The notes under the pieces: model-generated
Seen by the model: only the letters and a program-made list of their open reading frames with translations
Database searches by the model: none
What the model was told of the DNA's origin: nothing
Made by a program: the position numbers and the translations under genes
Part shown: piece after piece, positions 1 to 6,252 of the stretch
Numbering within the stretch: position 1 is the stretch's first letter
How the letters are laid out: each line of letters opens with the position of its first letter
Source of the DNA: an uncultured Coprococcus sp.
GTDB taxonomy: Bacteria > Bacillota > Clostridia > Lachnospirales > Lachnospiraceae
Direction of reading: 5' to 3'
Assembly: GCA_900557435.1 (NCBI GenBank)
Contig: USSH01000152.1
Location: 1 to 6,252, forward strand
Length of the DNA stretch: 6,252 nucleotides

Positions 1-1430
1 CTTACCTGCCTGATAAGGCTATTGACCTTGTCGATGAGGCATGTGCAATGATAAAGACAGAACTTGATTCAATGCCGGCTGAACTTGATGAATTGCAGCG
101 TAAGATAATGCAGCTTGAAATTGAAGAGGCAGCTCTTAAAAAAGAGACAGACAATCTCAGCAAAGAGCGTCTGGGTAATCTTGAAAAAGAATTGTCAGAA
201 CTTCGTTCACAATTTAACCAGCAGAAAGCAAAATGGGACAACGAAAAAGCAAGCGTTGATTCCATAAGCAAGATTAAGGAAGAATTAGACCAGTTAAATA
301 ACGAGATAGCAAAGGCAAAGAGAAATTATGACCTTGAAAAAGCCGCAGAACTTCAGTATGGTAAGCTTCCAGCGATCCAGAAAGAGCTTGCAGAGGCTGA
401 GTCTACAGCTTCAGATAAGGAGAGGGAGCTTGTCCATGAGGTGGTTTCGGAGGATGAGATATCGAAGATCGTATCTAAGTGGACAGGAATTCCTGTTGCA
501 AAGCTTACTGAGAGTGAGAAGAGCAAGACACTCAATCTTGCCAGCGAACTTAAGAAGAGAGTTGTAGGTCAGGATGAAGCCGTTGACTATGTCAGCGATG
601 CGATCATCAGATCAAAGGCGGGAATAAAGGATCCTAGCAAACCGATAGGTTCATTTATCTTCCTTGGACCAACCGGTGTTGGTAAGACAGAGCTTGCCAA
701 GAGTCTTGCAGCGGCTTTGTTTGACAATGAGCAGAACATGGTCCGTATCGATATGAGCGAATATATGGAAAAGCACAGTGTGTCAAGACTTATAGGAGCG
801 CCTCCGGGATATGTAGGTTATGATGAAGGCGGTCAGCTGACAGAGGCTGTTCGTAGAAAGCCATATTCGGTTGTCCTCTTTGATGAGATAGAGAAGGCAC
901 ATCCGGATGTGTTCAATGTGCTCCTTCAGGTGCTTGATGATGGACGTATCACTGATTCTCAGGGCAGAACTGTGGACTTCAAGAATACGATCATCATCAT
1001 GACATCAAATATCGGTGGTGCGGATATCGCAGCTGCCGGCGGAGAGATCACAGATGAACTGAAGAATGACGTAATGGCTCAGCTAAAGAGCAGATTCAGG
1101 CCTGAGTTCCTGAACCGTATCGATGAGATCATCACATTTAGGGCACTGTCCAAGGACAACATCAGTGGTATAGTTGATCTTCTCATGGCAGATCTCAACA
1201 GCAGACTGGCAGACAGAGAGATAGCTATCAAGCTTACGGAGAGCGCAAAGCAGCACATAATCGATCAGGGATATGATCAGGTGTATGGCGCAAGACCGCT
1301 CAAGAGATATCTGCAGAAGAATGTGGAGACCCTGGTTGCAAAGATGATACTTGCGGGCAGCGTGAGCACACAGTCAGCTATAGTGATAGATTATGACGGC
1401 ACTGACCTGAGGGCTGAGAATGAAAAATAA
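1..1430 (+). CDS. clpB: ATP-dependent chaperone ClpB (Hsp100 disaggregase), 5'-truncated by window edge
   Basis: ClpB is a cytoplasmic hexameric AAA+ unfoldase that, with DnaK/DnaJ/GrpE, pulls polypeptides out of aggregates. The open frame runs from base 3 ([13 protein letters not shown], the conserved end of AAA+ domain 1) to TAA at 1428-1430, giving 475 visible residues; the N-domain and most of AAA+ domain 1 lie upstream. Next comes a long charged coiled-coil middle domain (about bases 50-460) with the typical [10 protein letters not shown] segment. This full-length middle domain separates ClpB from ClpC and ClpA. AAA+ domain 2 starts at WTGIPV and VVGQDEAV. It has Walker A GPTGVGKT (666-689), Walker B VVLFDE (870-887), the pore loop [13 protein letters not shown], sensor 1 TSN (1002-1010), arginine finger region [10 protein letters not shown] (Arg codon 1116-1118) and sensor 2 GARPLKR (from 1287). 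All key residues are present, so the gene looks functional. Heat-shock control elements, if any, would be upstream of the window. Confidence 0.97.
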   Translation, partial: YLPDKAIDLVDEACAMIKTELDSMPAELDELQRKIMQLEIEEAALKKETDNLSKERLGNLEKELSELRSQFNQQKAKWDNEKASVDSISKIKEELDQLNNEIAKAKRNYDLEKAAELQYGKLPAIQKELAEAESTASDKERELVHEVVSEDEISKIVSKWTGIPVAKLTESEKSKTLNLASELKKRVVGQDEAVDYVSDAIIRSKAGIKDPSKPIGSFIFLGPTGVGKTELAKSLAAALFDNEQNMVRIDMSEYMEKHSVSRLIGAPPGYVGYDEGGQLTEAVRRKPYSVVLFDEIEKAHPDVFNVLLQVLDDGRITDSQGRTVDFKNTIIIMTSNIGGADIAAAGGEITDELKNDVMAQLKSRFRPEFLNRIDEIITFRALSKDNISGIVDLLMADLNSRLADREIAIKLTESAKQHIIDQGYDQVYGARPLKRYLQKNVETLVAKMILAGSVSTQSAIVIDYDGTDLRAENEK

Positions 1431-1565
1431 AATATTCACAACAGAGAGCATGTGCGCTATTATGAAAAGGAATAATATTACATTTTTTACATTATTTGTA
1501 AGAGAATATTAGTAGTTTATTACCTGGTTTCATTTAATGATATACGTGTTTGCTGGATGTAATAA

Positions 1566-1596
1566 TTGACACGGGTCTGAACCAAGGATATATAAT
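1566..1596 (+). promoter_or_regulatory. Candidate sigma-A promoter embedded in the hairpin upstream of the 1722 gene
   Basis: A perfect -35 TTGACA (1566-1571) is followed by a perfect -10 TATAAT (1591-1596) with a 19-base spacer. Alternatively TATATA at 1589-1594 gives a 17-base spacer. The -35 overlaps the base of the inverted repeat and the -10 lies in its loop. Predicted transcription would start near 1603, giving a leader of about 120 bases before the GTG at 1722. The boxes match well but the 19-base spacing is longer than ideal. Confidence 0.5.
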
Positions 1597-1619
1597 ATGG
1601 TTTGGATCCGTGTATTTTT
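1569..1619 (+). terminator. Probable intrinsic terminator of clpB (16-bp hairpin plus T-run)
   Basis: The arm at 1569-1584 (ACACGGGTCTGAACCA) pairs over its whole length with 1598-1613 (TGGTTTGGATCCGTGT): 13 Watson-Crick pairs and three G-U wobbles, with no mismatch and a 13-base AT-rich loop. ATTTTT follows at 1614-1619. This fits a rho-independent terminator for clpB, although it lies about 140 bases past the clpB stop. The same DNA overlaps a promoter-like sequence, so the dyad could also serve as an operator or leader element. Confidence 0.7.
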
Positions 1620-1650
1620 CTGTATATTTAATAAGGGATAAATGTGTGGA

Positions 1651-1680
1651 TTGGTCGGATAAGCTGCATTATGTTATACT
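1651..1680 (+). promoter_or_regulatory. Candidate extended -10 promoter proximal to the 1722 gene
   Basis: TGTTATACT (1672-1680) is an extended -10 element (TGn followed by TATACT). An imperfect -35, TTGGTC (1651-1656), lies 18 bases upstream. A start near 1687 would leave a leader of about 35 bases carrying the AGGAGG at 1711. If used, it rules out the more upstream in-frame GTG at 1644 for these transcripts. Confidence 0.4.
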
Positions 1681-1710
1681 TATTGGTGCAGCTACATTCG
1701 CAGTGTAATG

Positions 1711-1716
1711 AGGAGG
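1711..1716 (+). promoter_or_regulatory. Ribosome binding site that sets the GTG start at 1722
   Basis: AGGAGG at 1711-1716 is a full Shine-Dalgarno core, five bases before GTG at 1722. Neither the upstream in-frame GTG (1644) nor the downstream ATG (1743) has a comparable site. Confidence 0.8.
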
Positions 1717-1721
1717 AAAGA

Positions 1722-2744
1722 GTGAGTACGCAGATTGTTAAAATGAAAATAATGGAACTGGATAATTACTATTTTATCGCGAGGCCATGTGTGGATATAG
1801 CAGATCAGAAGGTGCAGGAGCTGGTGGAGAAAGCTGATGAACATGATCTGGACTTTGTTGGTATAGTATATGAGAATGTCGGACTGCCGGAGGGAGTGGC
1901 ATACGATAAAGAATTATTCCTTGGTAAGGATCCGGCATATGTTATGCTCGTGAGGAACATATGCTCTGGATTATATAGTAAGGGTTTTATAGAAAAAAAC
2001 CATCTGGAGATTGGCGGCTCTGATGAGCTGTTTCCGGATATTTATCTGTTGTGGCAGGTGTTCACGAGCGCAGGCAGGGCGATGTGTGTAAGTGCAGCCA
2101 TATGTGAAAAAGTTTATCGGGATACGGTATGGATAGATGACAGTCAGATAGCATTTACTGTAAACAGAGCATATGACAGGATAAAGGATATGCTCATGAC
2201 TGACTGGGAATTGTGGCAGAAGTGGAAGGGATATTATTCATTTCAGAGATGGGCATGCTATTATGAATTGCTGCACTGGATGACGGAAGATGTTGGCTGG
2301 GAATTTGCAGAGAGAATGGTTGTGGAGTTCCACAGAAGCTATGAAAACGATGAAATAGATGAGAAACTGTTCTCTTTGGAGGAGCGGTCAACCCTTTATA
2401 TTCTTGCCAAAGATCCGGGATATGTAAAAAGATTTTACCTTGGAAAAGTTATCCTGGATAAGAGAGTATATGACTGTAAGGACATGGTAAATGATCTTGA
2501 AAAGGTGGTAGCTGAAAAAGACAGGATGATGCAGGCACAGAGGAAATCGTATGAACGGCGACTGGCAAAGAAGCAGGCAGAGCACGAGGAAATGTGCAGC
2601 AGACTGGAGCAGCAGAGACTGCTGGAGCTTGAACAGCAGAAACAGAAATATGAATCATCAGTCACATTCAAGGCTGGCCGGGTGATAATGTTTATTCCTT
2701 CGGGCATTAAGAGGTTAGTGTTCAGAATGATGAAAAAAGAGTAA
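1722..2744 (+). CDS. GT-A half-protein: glycosyltransferase-2-like C-terminal region with coiled coil, lacking the nucleotide-binding half
   Basis: The product is 340 residues from a GTG start chosen for the AGGAGG five bases upstream. I know no named family for it. By eye, residues 16-130 align with residues 85-210 of the neighbouring glycosyltransferase. NYYFIARPCVDI...VQELVEKADE parallels KYMLFLDCDDFF...VQLAYEKAEE, and LYSKGFIEKNHLEI parallels LYLREFVVKNDLKF. The protein therefore begins about 15 residues before where the DxD would sit; the roughly 70 residues with the DDGS-type nucleotide site are absent, and DCD is replaced by RPC. Residues 150-245 are Trp/Tyr-rich and helical-looking. 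Residues about 252-312 are a Glu/Gln/Lys/Arg-rich coiled coil, and the tail (313-340) is basic and hydrophobic, possibly touching the membrane. No signal peptide is seen. It is probably not a catalyst on its own; a partner or scaffold for the downstream enzyme, or a decayed paralogue, are both possible. Confidence 0.8.
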   Translation: MSTQIVKMKIMELDNYYFIARPCVDIADQKVQELVEKADEHDLDFVGIVYENVGLPEGVAYDKELFLGKDPAYVMLVRNICSGLYSKGFIEKNHLEIGGSDELFPDIYLLWQVFTSAGRAMCVSAAICEKVYRDTVWIDDSQIAFTVNRAYDRIKDMLMTDWELWQKWKGYYSFQRWACYYELLHWMTEDVGWEFAERMVVEFHRSYENDEIDEKLFSLEERSTLYILAKDPGYVKRFYLGKVILDKRVYDCKDMVNDLEKVVAEKDRMMQAQRKSYERRLAKKQAEHEEMCSRLEQQRLLELEQQKQKYESSVTFKAGRVIMFIPSGIKRLVFRMMKKE

Positions 2745-2779
2745 TCAGTAATATGCTATGGGAAATAGCGTGACATATG

Positions 2780-2784
2780 AGGAG
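2780..2784 (+). promoter_or_regulatory. Ribosome binding site that sets the ATG start at 2792
   Basis: AGGAG at 2780-2784 lies seven bases before ATG at 2792. It overlaps the first codons of a possible ATG start at 2777, which has no such site and would only add five non-conserved residues. Confidence 0.7.
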
Positions 2785-2791
2785 AGAATGC

Positions 2792-3754
2792 ATGGCAGTA
2801 GATGTATCTATAGTTGTAGCTATATATAATGCGGAAGAATATATTGACAATTGCCTCGATATGCTGACGAAACAGACACTGAAGAATATAGAGATAATAT
2901 GTGTTGATGACGGGTCTGTGGATGGATCCCTGGAAAGGCTTCAGGCCTACAGCAGCAGGGATGAGCGTATAAGAGTGTTCACCGAGGAGAATAAGGGCGC
3001 TGGAGCAGCAAGAAACCGCGGGCTTACAGAGGCGACTGGCAAGTACATGTTATTCTTGGATTGTGATGACTTCTTTGAACCGGATATGGTGCAGCTGGCG
3101 TATGAGAAGGCTGAGGAGCTGGGAGCAGAAATCGTTATATACAAATCAGATCAGTACAATATGGACTCTGGCGAATTTGTATATGAGAACTGGACTATGA
3201 TAGAATGGACACTTCCACCATATGAACCGTTCGGTTACAGACAGATATCGACCAATATATTTAAGGCATTTGTCGGATGGGCGTGGGATAAGCTTTATCT
3301 AAGAGAGTTTGTAGTTAAGAATGATCTGAAATTTCAGGAACAGCGTACCACCAATGATGCACTCTTTGTGTTCAGCGCTCTGGTGCTTGCAGAGAAAATA
3401 TCAACGGTTAGAAAGATACTTATCCATAGAAGAGTGGACACTGCGGATTCTCTTTCAAAGACCAGAGAAAAATCTTGGGATAACTTCTACAGGATGCTGC
3501 TTGCCCTCAGACAGTTCCTTAAGGACAGAGGAAAGTGGAATGAACTTGAGAAGGATTTTGTCAATTATGCGTTACATTTTTCACTCTGGAATTACAATAC
3601 ACTGGCTGAGCCTATAAAAACAAAACTCAGAAATACACTGGTGTCAGAGTGGTTTGAGGAGCTGGGTATAAGGCAGAGACATAAGGAATATTTCTATAAT
3701 GAATATGAATATTCACAGTATGAAGCAATGTTAAAGCTGCAGGATACACCGTGA
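2792..3754 (+). CDS. Family 2 glycosyltransferase (GT-A fold)
   Basis: The product is 320 residues. GT2 enzymes move a sugar from a nucleotide-sugar to a glycan or lipid-linked acceptor on the cytoplasmic face; donor and acceptor cannot be read here. The family pattern is clear from residue 5: VSIVVAIYNAEEYIDNCLDM, QTLKNIEIICVDDGSVDGS (Asp39-Asp40, uracil/ribose site), NKGAGAARNRGL (67-78) and LDCDD (89-93), whose DxD (Asp90, Asp92) would bind metal and diphosphate. WDKLYLREFV (166-174) and NDALFVFSALVLAEKIS (188-204) match the acceptor-side region; Asp189 sits where a catalytic acid/base is usual. The C-terminal region (from about 225) is helical, ending in a Tyr-rich YNEYEYSQYEAM stretch, with no transmembrane segment. 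It starts 47 bases after the preceding gene and has no obvious promoter of its own, so the two are probably co-transcribed. A surface polysaccharide or cell-wall glycan role is inferred. Confidence 0.92.
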   Translation: MAVDVSIVVAIYNAEEYIDNCLDMLTKQTLKNIEIICVDDGSVDGSLERLQAYSSRDERIRVFTEENKGAGAARNRGLTEATGKYMLFLDCDDFFEPDMVQLAYEKAEELGAEIVIYKSDQYNMDSGEFVYENWTMIEWTLPPYEPFGYRQISTNIFKAFVGWAWDKLYLREFVVKNDLKFQEQRTTNDALFVFSALVLAEKISTVRKILIHRRVDTADSLSKTREKSWDNFYRMLLALRQFLKDRGKWNELEKDFVNYALHFSLWNYNTLAEPIKTKLRNTLVSEWFEELGIRQRHKEYFYNEYEYSQYEAMLKLQDTP

Positions 3755-3779
3755 AATAAATAAAGTGGCACAGTATAAT
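3751..3779 (+). promoter_or_regulatory. Possible distal glyA promoter
   Basis: A perfect TATAAT (3774-3779) has GTGAAA (3751-3756, four of six matches to TTGACA) 17 bases upstream, at the stop codon of the glycosyltransferase gene. It is weaker than the promoter at 3812-3841 and may be chance in AT-rich DNA. Confidence 0.25.
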
Positions 3780-3811
3780 AGCTTAAAAATATGCAAAAAG
3801 GCTGTTTGGTG

Positions 3812-3841
3812 TTGAAAAAGATCAGACATAAAGGATATAAT
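3812..3841 (+). promoter_or_regulatory. Probable glyA promoter (sigma-A type)
   Basis: TTGAAA (3812-3817) and a perfect TATAAT (3836-3841) are separated by 18 bases. Transcription would begin near 3848, leaving a short leader of about 27 bases with GGAGG at 3862-3866. The leader is too short to hold a riboswitch, so any control would act at the promoter or further upstream. Confidence 0.65.
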
Positions 3842-3874
3842 ATAAAATATTAAATTATGACGGAGGTAATATAG

Positions 3875-5110
3875 ATGTTCAGTTTTGACGAGATTACAAA
3901 AGTAGATCCTGAGATAGCAGCCGCTATGACAGACGAGCTTAACAGACAGAATAATAACCTGGAGCTTATCGCATCTGAGAATATTGTATCAAAGGCAGTT
4001 ATGGCAGCCATGGGCAGCCACCTTACAAACAAGTATGCAGAGGGTTATCCTGGAAAGAGATATTACGGCGGATGCCAGTATGTAGATGTTGTAGAGGATC
4101 TTGCAAGAGAGAGAGCAAAAGAGCTGTTTGGATGCGAGTACGTTAATGTACAGCCACATTCAGGTGCACAGGCTAACATGGCAGTGTTCTTCGCTATCCT
4201 TAATCCTGGCGATACATTCATGGGTATGAATCTTGATCACGGCGGACATCTCACACACGGTTCACCGGTCAACATGTCTGGAAAGTATTTCCACTGTGTT
4301 CCTTACGGTGTAAACGATGATGGATTTATAGATTATGACAAGGTGCTTGAGATTGCAAAGGAGTGCAAGCCAAAGCTCATCGTGGCAGGTGCTTCAGCAT
4401 ACGCCAGAGCGATAGATTTCAAGAGATTCAGAGAGATAGCAGATGAGGTCGGAGCATACCTCATGGTGGATATGGCACACATCGCAGGTCTTGTGGCAGC
4501 AGGTCTTCACATGAGCCCTATCCCATATGCACACGTAACAACTACAACAACTCACAAGACACTCCGCGGACCTCGTGGCGGAATGATCATGTGCAGCAAT
4601 GAGATCAATGAGAAGTTTAACTTCAACAAGGCAGTATTCCCTGGAATCCAGGGCGGCCCTCTCATGCATGTCATAGCTGGTAAGGCAGTATGTTTCAAGG
4701 AGGCACTCACACCTGAGTTCAAGGCATATCAGGAGCAGGTCGTAAAGAATGCAGCAGCCCTTGCTAAGGCTCTTATGGCAAGAGGATTTGACATAGTGTC
4801 AGGCGGTACAGATAATCACCTTATGCTTATGGATCTCAAGAGACTTGGTCTTACAGGTAAGGAAGTAGAGAAGCTTCTTGATGAGGTACACATCACAGCC
4901 AACAAGAATACAGTTCCAAATGATCCTAAGTCACCATTTGTCACAAGCGGTATAAGACTTGGAACTCCTGCAGTTACAACAAGAGGTGCAGATGAGGCTG
5001 ATATGGATACCATTGCCGAGGCTATCAAGGCAGCAGTTCTCGATCATGACAAGGAGAGAGCAGAGGCTCTTGTAAAGAGCATTGTTGAGAAGTATCCATT
5101 ATATGAATAA
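3875..5110 (+). CDS. glyA: Serine hydroxymethyltransferase
   Basis: This cytoplasmic PLP enzyme interconverts serine plus tetrahydrofolate with glycine plus 5,10-methylenetetrahydrofolate, feeding purine, thymidylate and methionine synthesis. The protein is 411 residues, the usual bacterial length, and colinear with the family throughout. Visible motifs are LELIASEN (29-36), [13 protein letters not shown] (54-66), the PHSGAQAN cofactor loop (94-101), DMAHIAGL (199-206, Asp199 for the PLP pyridine nitrogen, His202 stacking), [15 protein letters not shown] (222-236) with Lys228 as the Schiff-base lysine, [12 protein letters not shown] (260-271) and [10 protein letters not shown] (357-366) with Arg361 expected to bind the substrate carboxylate. 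No key residue is missing. GGAGG at 3862-3866 lies eight bases before ATG 3875. It has its own promoter and is followed by a strong terminator, so it looks monocistronic. Codon use is cleaner than in the two genes before it (few ATA codons), as expected for a well-expressed housekeeping gene. Confidence 0.98.
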   Translation: MFSFDEITKVDPEIAAAMTDELNRQNNNLELIASENIVSKAVMAAMGSHLTNKYAEGYPGKRYYGGCQYVDVVEDLARERAKELFGCEYVNVQPHSGAQANMAVFFAILNPGDTFMGMNLDHGGHLTHGSPVNMSGKYFHCVPYGVNDDGFIDYDKVLEIAKECKPKLIVAGASAYARAIDFKRFREIADEVGAYLMVDMAHIAGLVAAGLHMSPIPYAHVTTTTTHKTLRGPRGGMIMCSNEINEKFNFNKAVFPGIQGGPLMHVIAGKAVCFKEALTPEFKAYQEQVVKNAAALAKALMARGFDIVSGGTDNHLMLMDLKRLGLTGKEVEKLLDEVHITANKNTVPNDPKSPFVTSGIRLGTPAVTTRGADEADMDTIAEAIKAAVLDHDKERAEALVKSIVEKYPLYE

Positions 5111-5152
5111 TTAGTCCTGTATGGATAATTAGTTCGTAATAGTCGCAATAAG

Positions 5153-5164
5153 ATACTGCAGTAT
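5153..5164. repeat. 12-bp perfect palindrome in the glyA-LCP intergenic region
   Basis: ATACTGCAGTAT is a perfect 12-base palindrome. A second inverted pair, TTCGTA (5133-5138) and TACGAA (5164-5169), sits around it and overlaps it by one base. It could be a protein-binding site for control of the LCP gene, or chance. No regulator gene is nearby to support a role. Confidence 0.25.
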
Positions 5165-5189
5165 ACGAATAGAGTACGTGATTATATCG

Positions 5190-5216
5190 GCGGCACGGAT
5201 TTCCGTGCCGCTTTTT
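5190..5216 (+). terminator. Strong intrinsic terminator after glyA
   Basis: A perfect 9-bp GC-rich stem (GCGGCACGG at 5190-5198 with CCGTGCCGC at 5203-5211) has an ATTT loop and is followed directly by five T residues (5212-5216). It lies about 80 bases after the glyA stop. Its 3' end is only 25 bases before the next start codon, so it may also act as an attenuator in the LCP gene's leader. Confidence 0.92.
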
Positions 5217-5232
5217 GGAACGGGGATTCACT

Positions 5233-5236
5233 GGAG
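5233..5236 (+). promoter_or_regulatory. Ribosome binding site that sets the ATG start at 5242
   Basis: GGAG (within TGGAGA) lies five bases before ATG 5242. An alternative in-frame TTG at 5215 falls inside the terminator T-run and would put acidic, non-signal residues before the Lys-rich membrane anchor. Confidence 0.65.
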
Positions 5237-5241
5237 AAGAT

Positions 5242-6249
5242 ATGAAAAAAAAGAAAGTGATTGCGTCGATTGTCACTGTGTGCTTCAGCCTAGCCTTGTT
5301 GTCAACCTGGGTGATGATATTCGGTTGTATGAAGAGGGGAGAACAGGAGTTACACGCAAATACATCAGTGGAAATACCAGATATGTCGTCTACACCAGGA
5401 TGCGTTCAGAATGGTGATCAGTTGATGTACAGGGGTAACATTTATAAGTATGATCCTGCAAATATAAATATACTTTTTATGGGCATTGATGCCAGAGGCG
5501 AGGATGAGAGCATCGGACAGGCGGACATGCTTGCACTGGTGGTTATCAATACAGAAAAAGATACTGTGAAATGCATATGTATAAATAGAGACAGCATAGG
5601 ACCGGTTGCGATATACGATATTTCCGGTAAAGCTGCAACCACGAAGAATGTCCAAATAGCTTTGGCATATTCCTATGGAAAAAGTCAGTCTGAAGGACGC
5701 GGACTTGAGGTGGATACGGTATCAAAATTATTACATGGCATTCCGATACATGGAAGTGTTTCTGTAGATATTGATGGCATAGGCGGCATAAATGAACTTG
5801 TCGGGGGAATCACCCTGACTGCACTGGAAGATGTGCCGAAAGCCGGAATTGTGAAGGGAGAAGAAGTCACTCTTAACGATGAACAGGCCATGTATTATGT
5901 CACTGAAAGAGACAGCGCCTCCACGGATATAGGAACAAATGAGAATAGAATGTCAAGACAGAAACAGTATATATCAGCGTGGTGTGATGCAGTACAGCAA
6001 CAGATAAAAAAGAATCCTTTTAAGATATTCAAAATGTACGATAGTGTACAGGGATACGTGGATACTGATATTTCTCGAAATAGTATGCTTTATCTTGCAA
6101 AAGTGCTTAAAAGCGTACAATTTGGTGAGGAGAATATATATATGGTGTCAGGCGATTACGAGAGAGAAAATTATTATGATAAATATCTTATAGATGAAGA
6201 TAAACTTACAGAGATGATGATTGAAACTTTTTACAGAAAAACGGAGTAG
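5242..6249 (+). CDS. LytR-CpsA-Psr (LCP) family membrane-anchored protein
   Basis: LCP proteins sit outside the membrane and transfer glycopolymers such as teichoic acids or capsule from undecaprenyl-diphosphate carriers to peptidoglycan; they are often mislabelled as transcription regulators. The 335-residue product begins MKKKK, followed by one hydrophobic segment (about 6-28), giving the usual N-in/C-out anchor. The LCP domain runs from about 75 to 250: NILFMGIDARGED (76-88), ADMLALVVIN (94-103), CINRDS (113-118, the usual PRDT with Asn for Pro), LAYSYG (141-146), VDTVSKLLHGIPIHGSVSVD (158-177), GINELVGGI (182-190) and ERDSASTDIGTNENRMSRQ (222-240). Asp83, Arg85, Asp95, Arg116, Asp117, Arg223, Arg236 and Arg239 are candidate lipid-diphosphate and metal ligands. 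The familiar RxR is reduced to TxR (221-223). The C-terminal region (250-335) is less conserved. ATG at 6250-6252 directly follows the TAG stop, hinting at a coupled next gene beyond the edge. Confidence 0.88.
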   Translation: MKKKKVIASIVTVCFSLALLSTWVMIFGCMKRGEQELHANTSVEIPDMSSTPGCVQNGDQLMYRGNIYKYDPANINILFMGIDARGEDESIGQADMLALVVINTEKDTVKCICINRDSIGPVAIYDISGKAATTKNVQIALAYSYGKSQSEGRGLEVDTVSKLLHGIPIHGSVSVDIDGIGGINELVGGITLTALEDVPKAGIVKGEEVTLNDEQAMYYVTERDSASTDIGTNENRMSRQKQYISAWCDAVQQQIKKNPFKIFKMYDSVQGYVDTDISRNSMLYLAKVLKSVQFGEENIYMVSGDYERENYYDKYLIDEDKLTEMMIETFYRKTE

Positions 6250-6252
6250 ATG

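Noticed and set aside
1642..1662. Very short ORF (MCGLVG) after AAGGGA as a leader peptide
   Set aside because: Only six codons with no amino-acid bias; nothing supports a regulatory leader peptide.
1644..1721. Upstream GTG at 1644 as the start of the half-GT gene
   Set aside because: No good ribosome binding site in frame; the sequence holds a promoter-like extended -10 and the extension does not resemble any part of the GT2 neighbour. AGGAGG at 1711 points to GTG 1722.
1431..1721. Remnant of the missing GT2 N-terminal half upstream of the half-GT gene (frameshifted pseudogene)
   Set aside because: The region is AT-rich, stop-rich and contains the hairpin and promoters; I found no VDDGS-like or NxGxxxARN-like coding remnant in any frame.
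2435..2707. Reverse-strand and alternative-frame open frames, such as the Ser/Cys-rich ones opposite the coiled coil
   Set aside because: They are antisense or shifted shadows of well-supported genes, with low-complexity compositions and no ribosome binding sites or recognisable motifs.
2753..2771. 7-bp hairpin (ATGCTAT/ATAGCGT) between the half-GT and the GT genes as a terminator
   Set aside because: It has no T-run and a G-T pair, and is followed directly by the ribosome binding site of the next gene.
2777..2791. ATG 2777 as the GT start
   Set aside because: It overlaps the Shine-Dalgarno sequence; ATG 2792 has proper spacing and starts right before the conserved VSIVVAIYN strand.
5215..5241. 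TTG 5215 as the LCP start
   Set aside because: It sits in the terminator T-run; ATG 5242 with GGAG gives a normal Lys-rich membrane anchor.
5314..5331. Lipoprotein lipobox (IFGC, Cys29) in the LCP protein
   Set aside because: Phe at -2 does not fit the lipobox; a single-pass anchor is the family norm.
6243..6252. Start of another gene at ATG 6250
   Set aside because: Only three bases are visible, and the GGAG is just three bases from the ATG. Possible, but not supportable as a feature.

Overview
The window looks like a chromosomal segment from a low-to-moderate GC Gram-positive anaerobe, most likely Clostridia and plausibly Lachnospiraceae. This rests on AGA/ATA-rich codon use, strong GGAGG-type ribosome binding sites, sigma-A-like promoters, an LCP-family cell-envelope protein, and the style of the family 2 glycosyltransferase. 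The taxonomic call is inference; no rRNA or other marker is present. All supported genes lie on the + strand.

Layout. (1) 1-1430: the C-terminal part of the ClpB disaggregase, covering the end of AAA+ domain 1, the whole coiled-coil middle domain and the whole of AAA+ domain 2. (2) 1431-1721: 291 bases without a gene. They hold a 16-bp hairpin with a T-run, which is the likely clpB terminator, with a near-consensus TTGACA/TATAAT promoter inside it. A second, extended -10 promoter lies just before the next gene. The first ~135 bases (1431-1565) are AT-rich with nothing I can name. (3) 1722-2744: an unusual protein that aligns by eye with the second half of the neighbouring glycosyltransferase but lacks the nucleotide-binding N-terminal half and the DxD motif, and carries a coiled-coil and basic C-terminal tail. 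(4) 2792-3754: an intact family 2 glycosyltransferase, 47 bases downstream and probably co-transcribed. (5) 3812-3841: the probable glyA promoter. (6) 3875-5110: glyA, complete serine hydroxymethyltransferase. (7) 5190-5216: a textbook intrinsic terminator. (8) 5242-6249: a membrane-anchored LytR-CpsA-Psr (LCP) family protein, starting only 25 bases after that terminator. A GGAG-TAG-ATG at the very edge may start another gene.

How the genes relate. clpB (protein quality control) and glyA (one-carbon metabolism) are housekeeping genes, each apparently its own transcription unit. The glycosyltransferase pair and the LCP protein are both cell-surface-glycan functions: one would build a glycan, the other would attach an anionic glycan to peptidoglycan. 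Their closeness is suggestive only. I found no mobile element, CRISPR array, tRNA or rRNA. I did not find a convincing new defence or biosynthetic system. The least ordinary item is the GT-A half-protein next to an intact glycosyltransferase.
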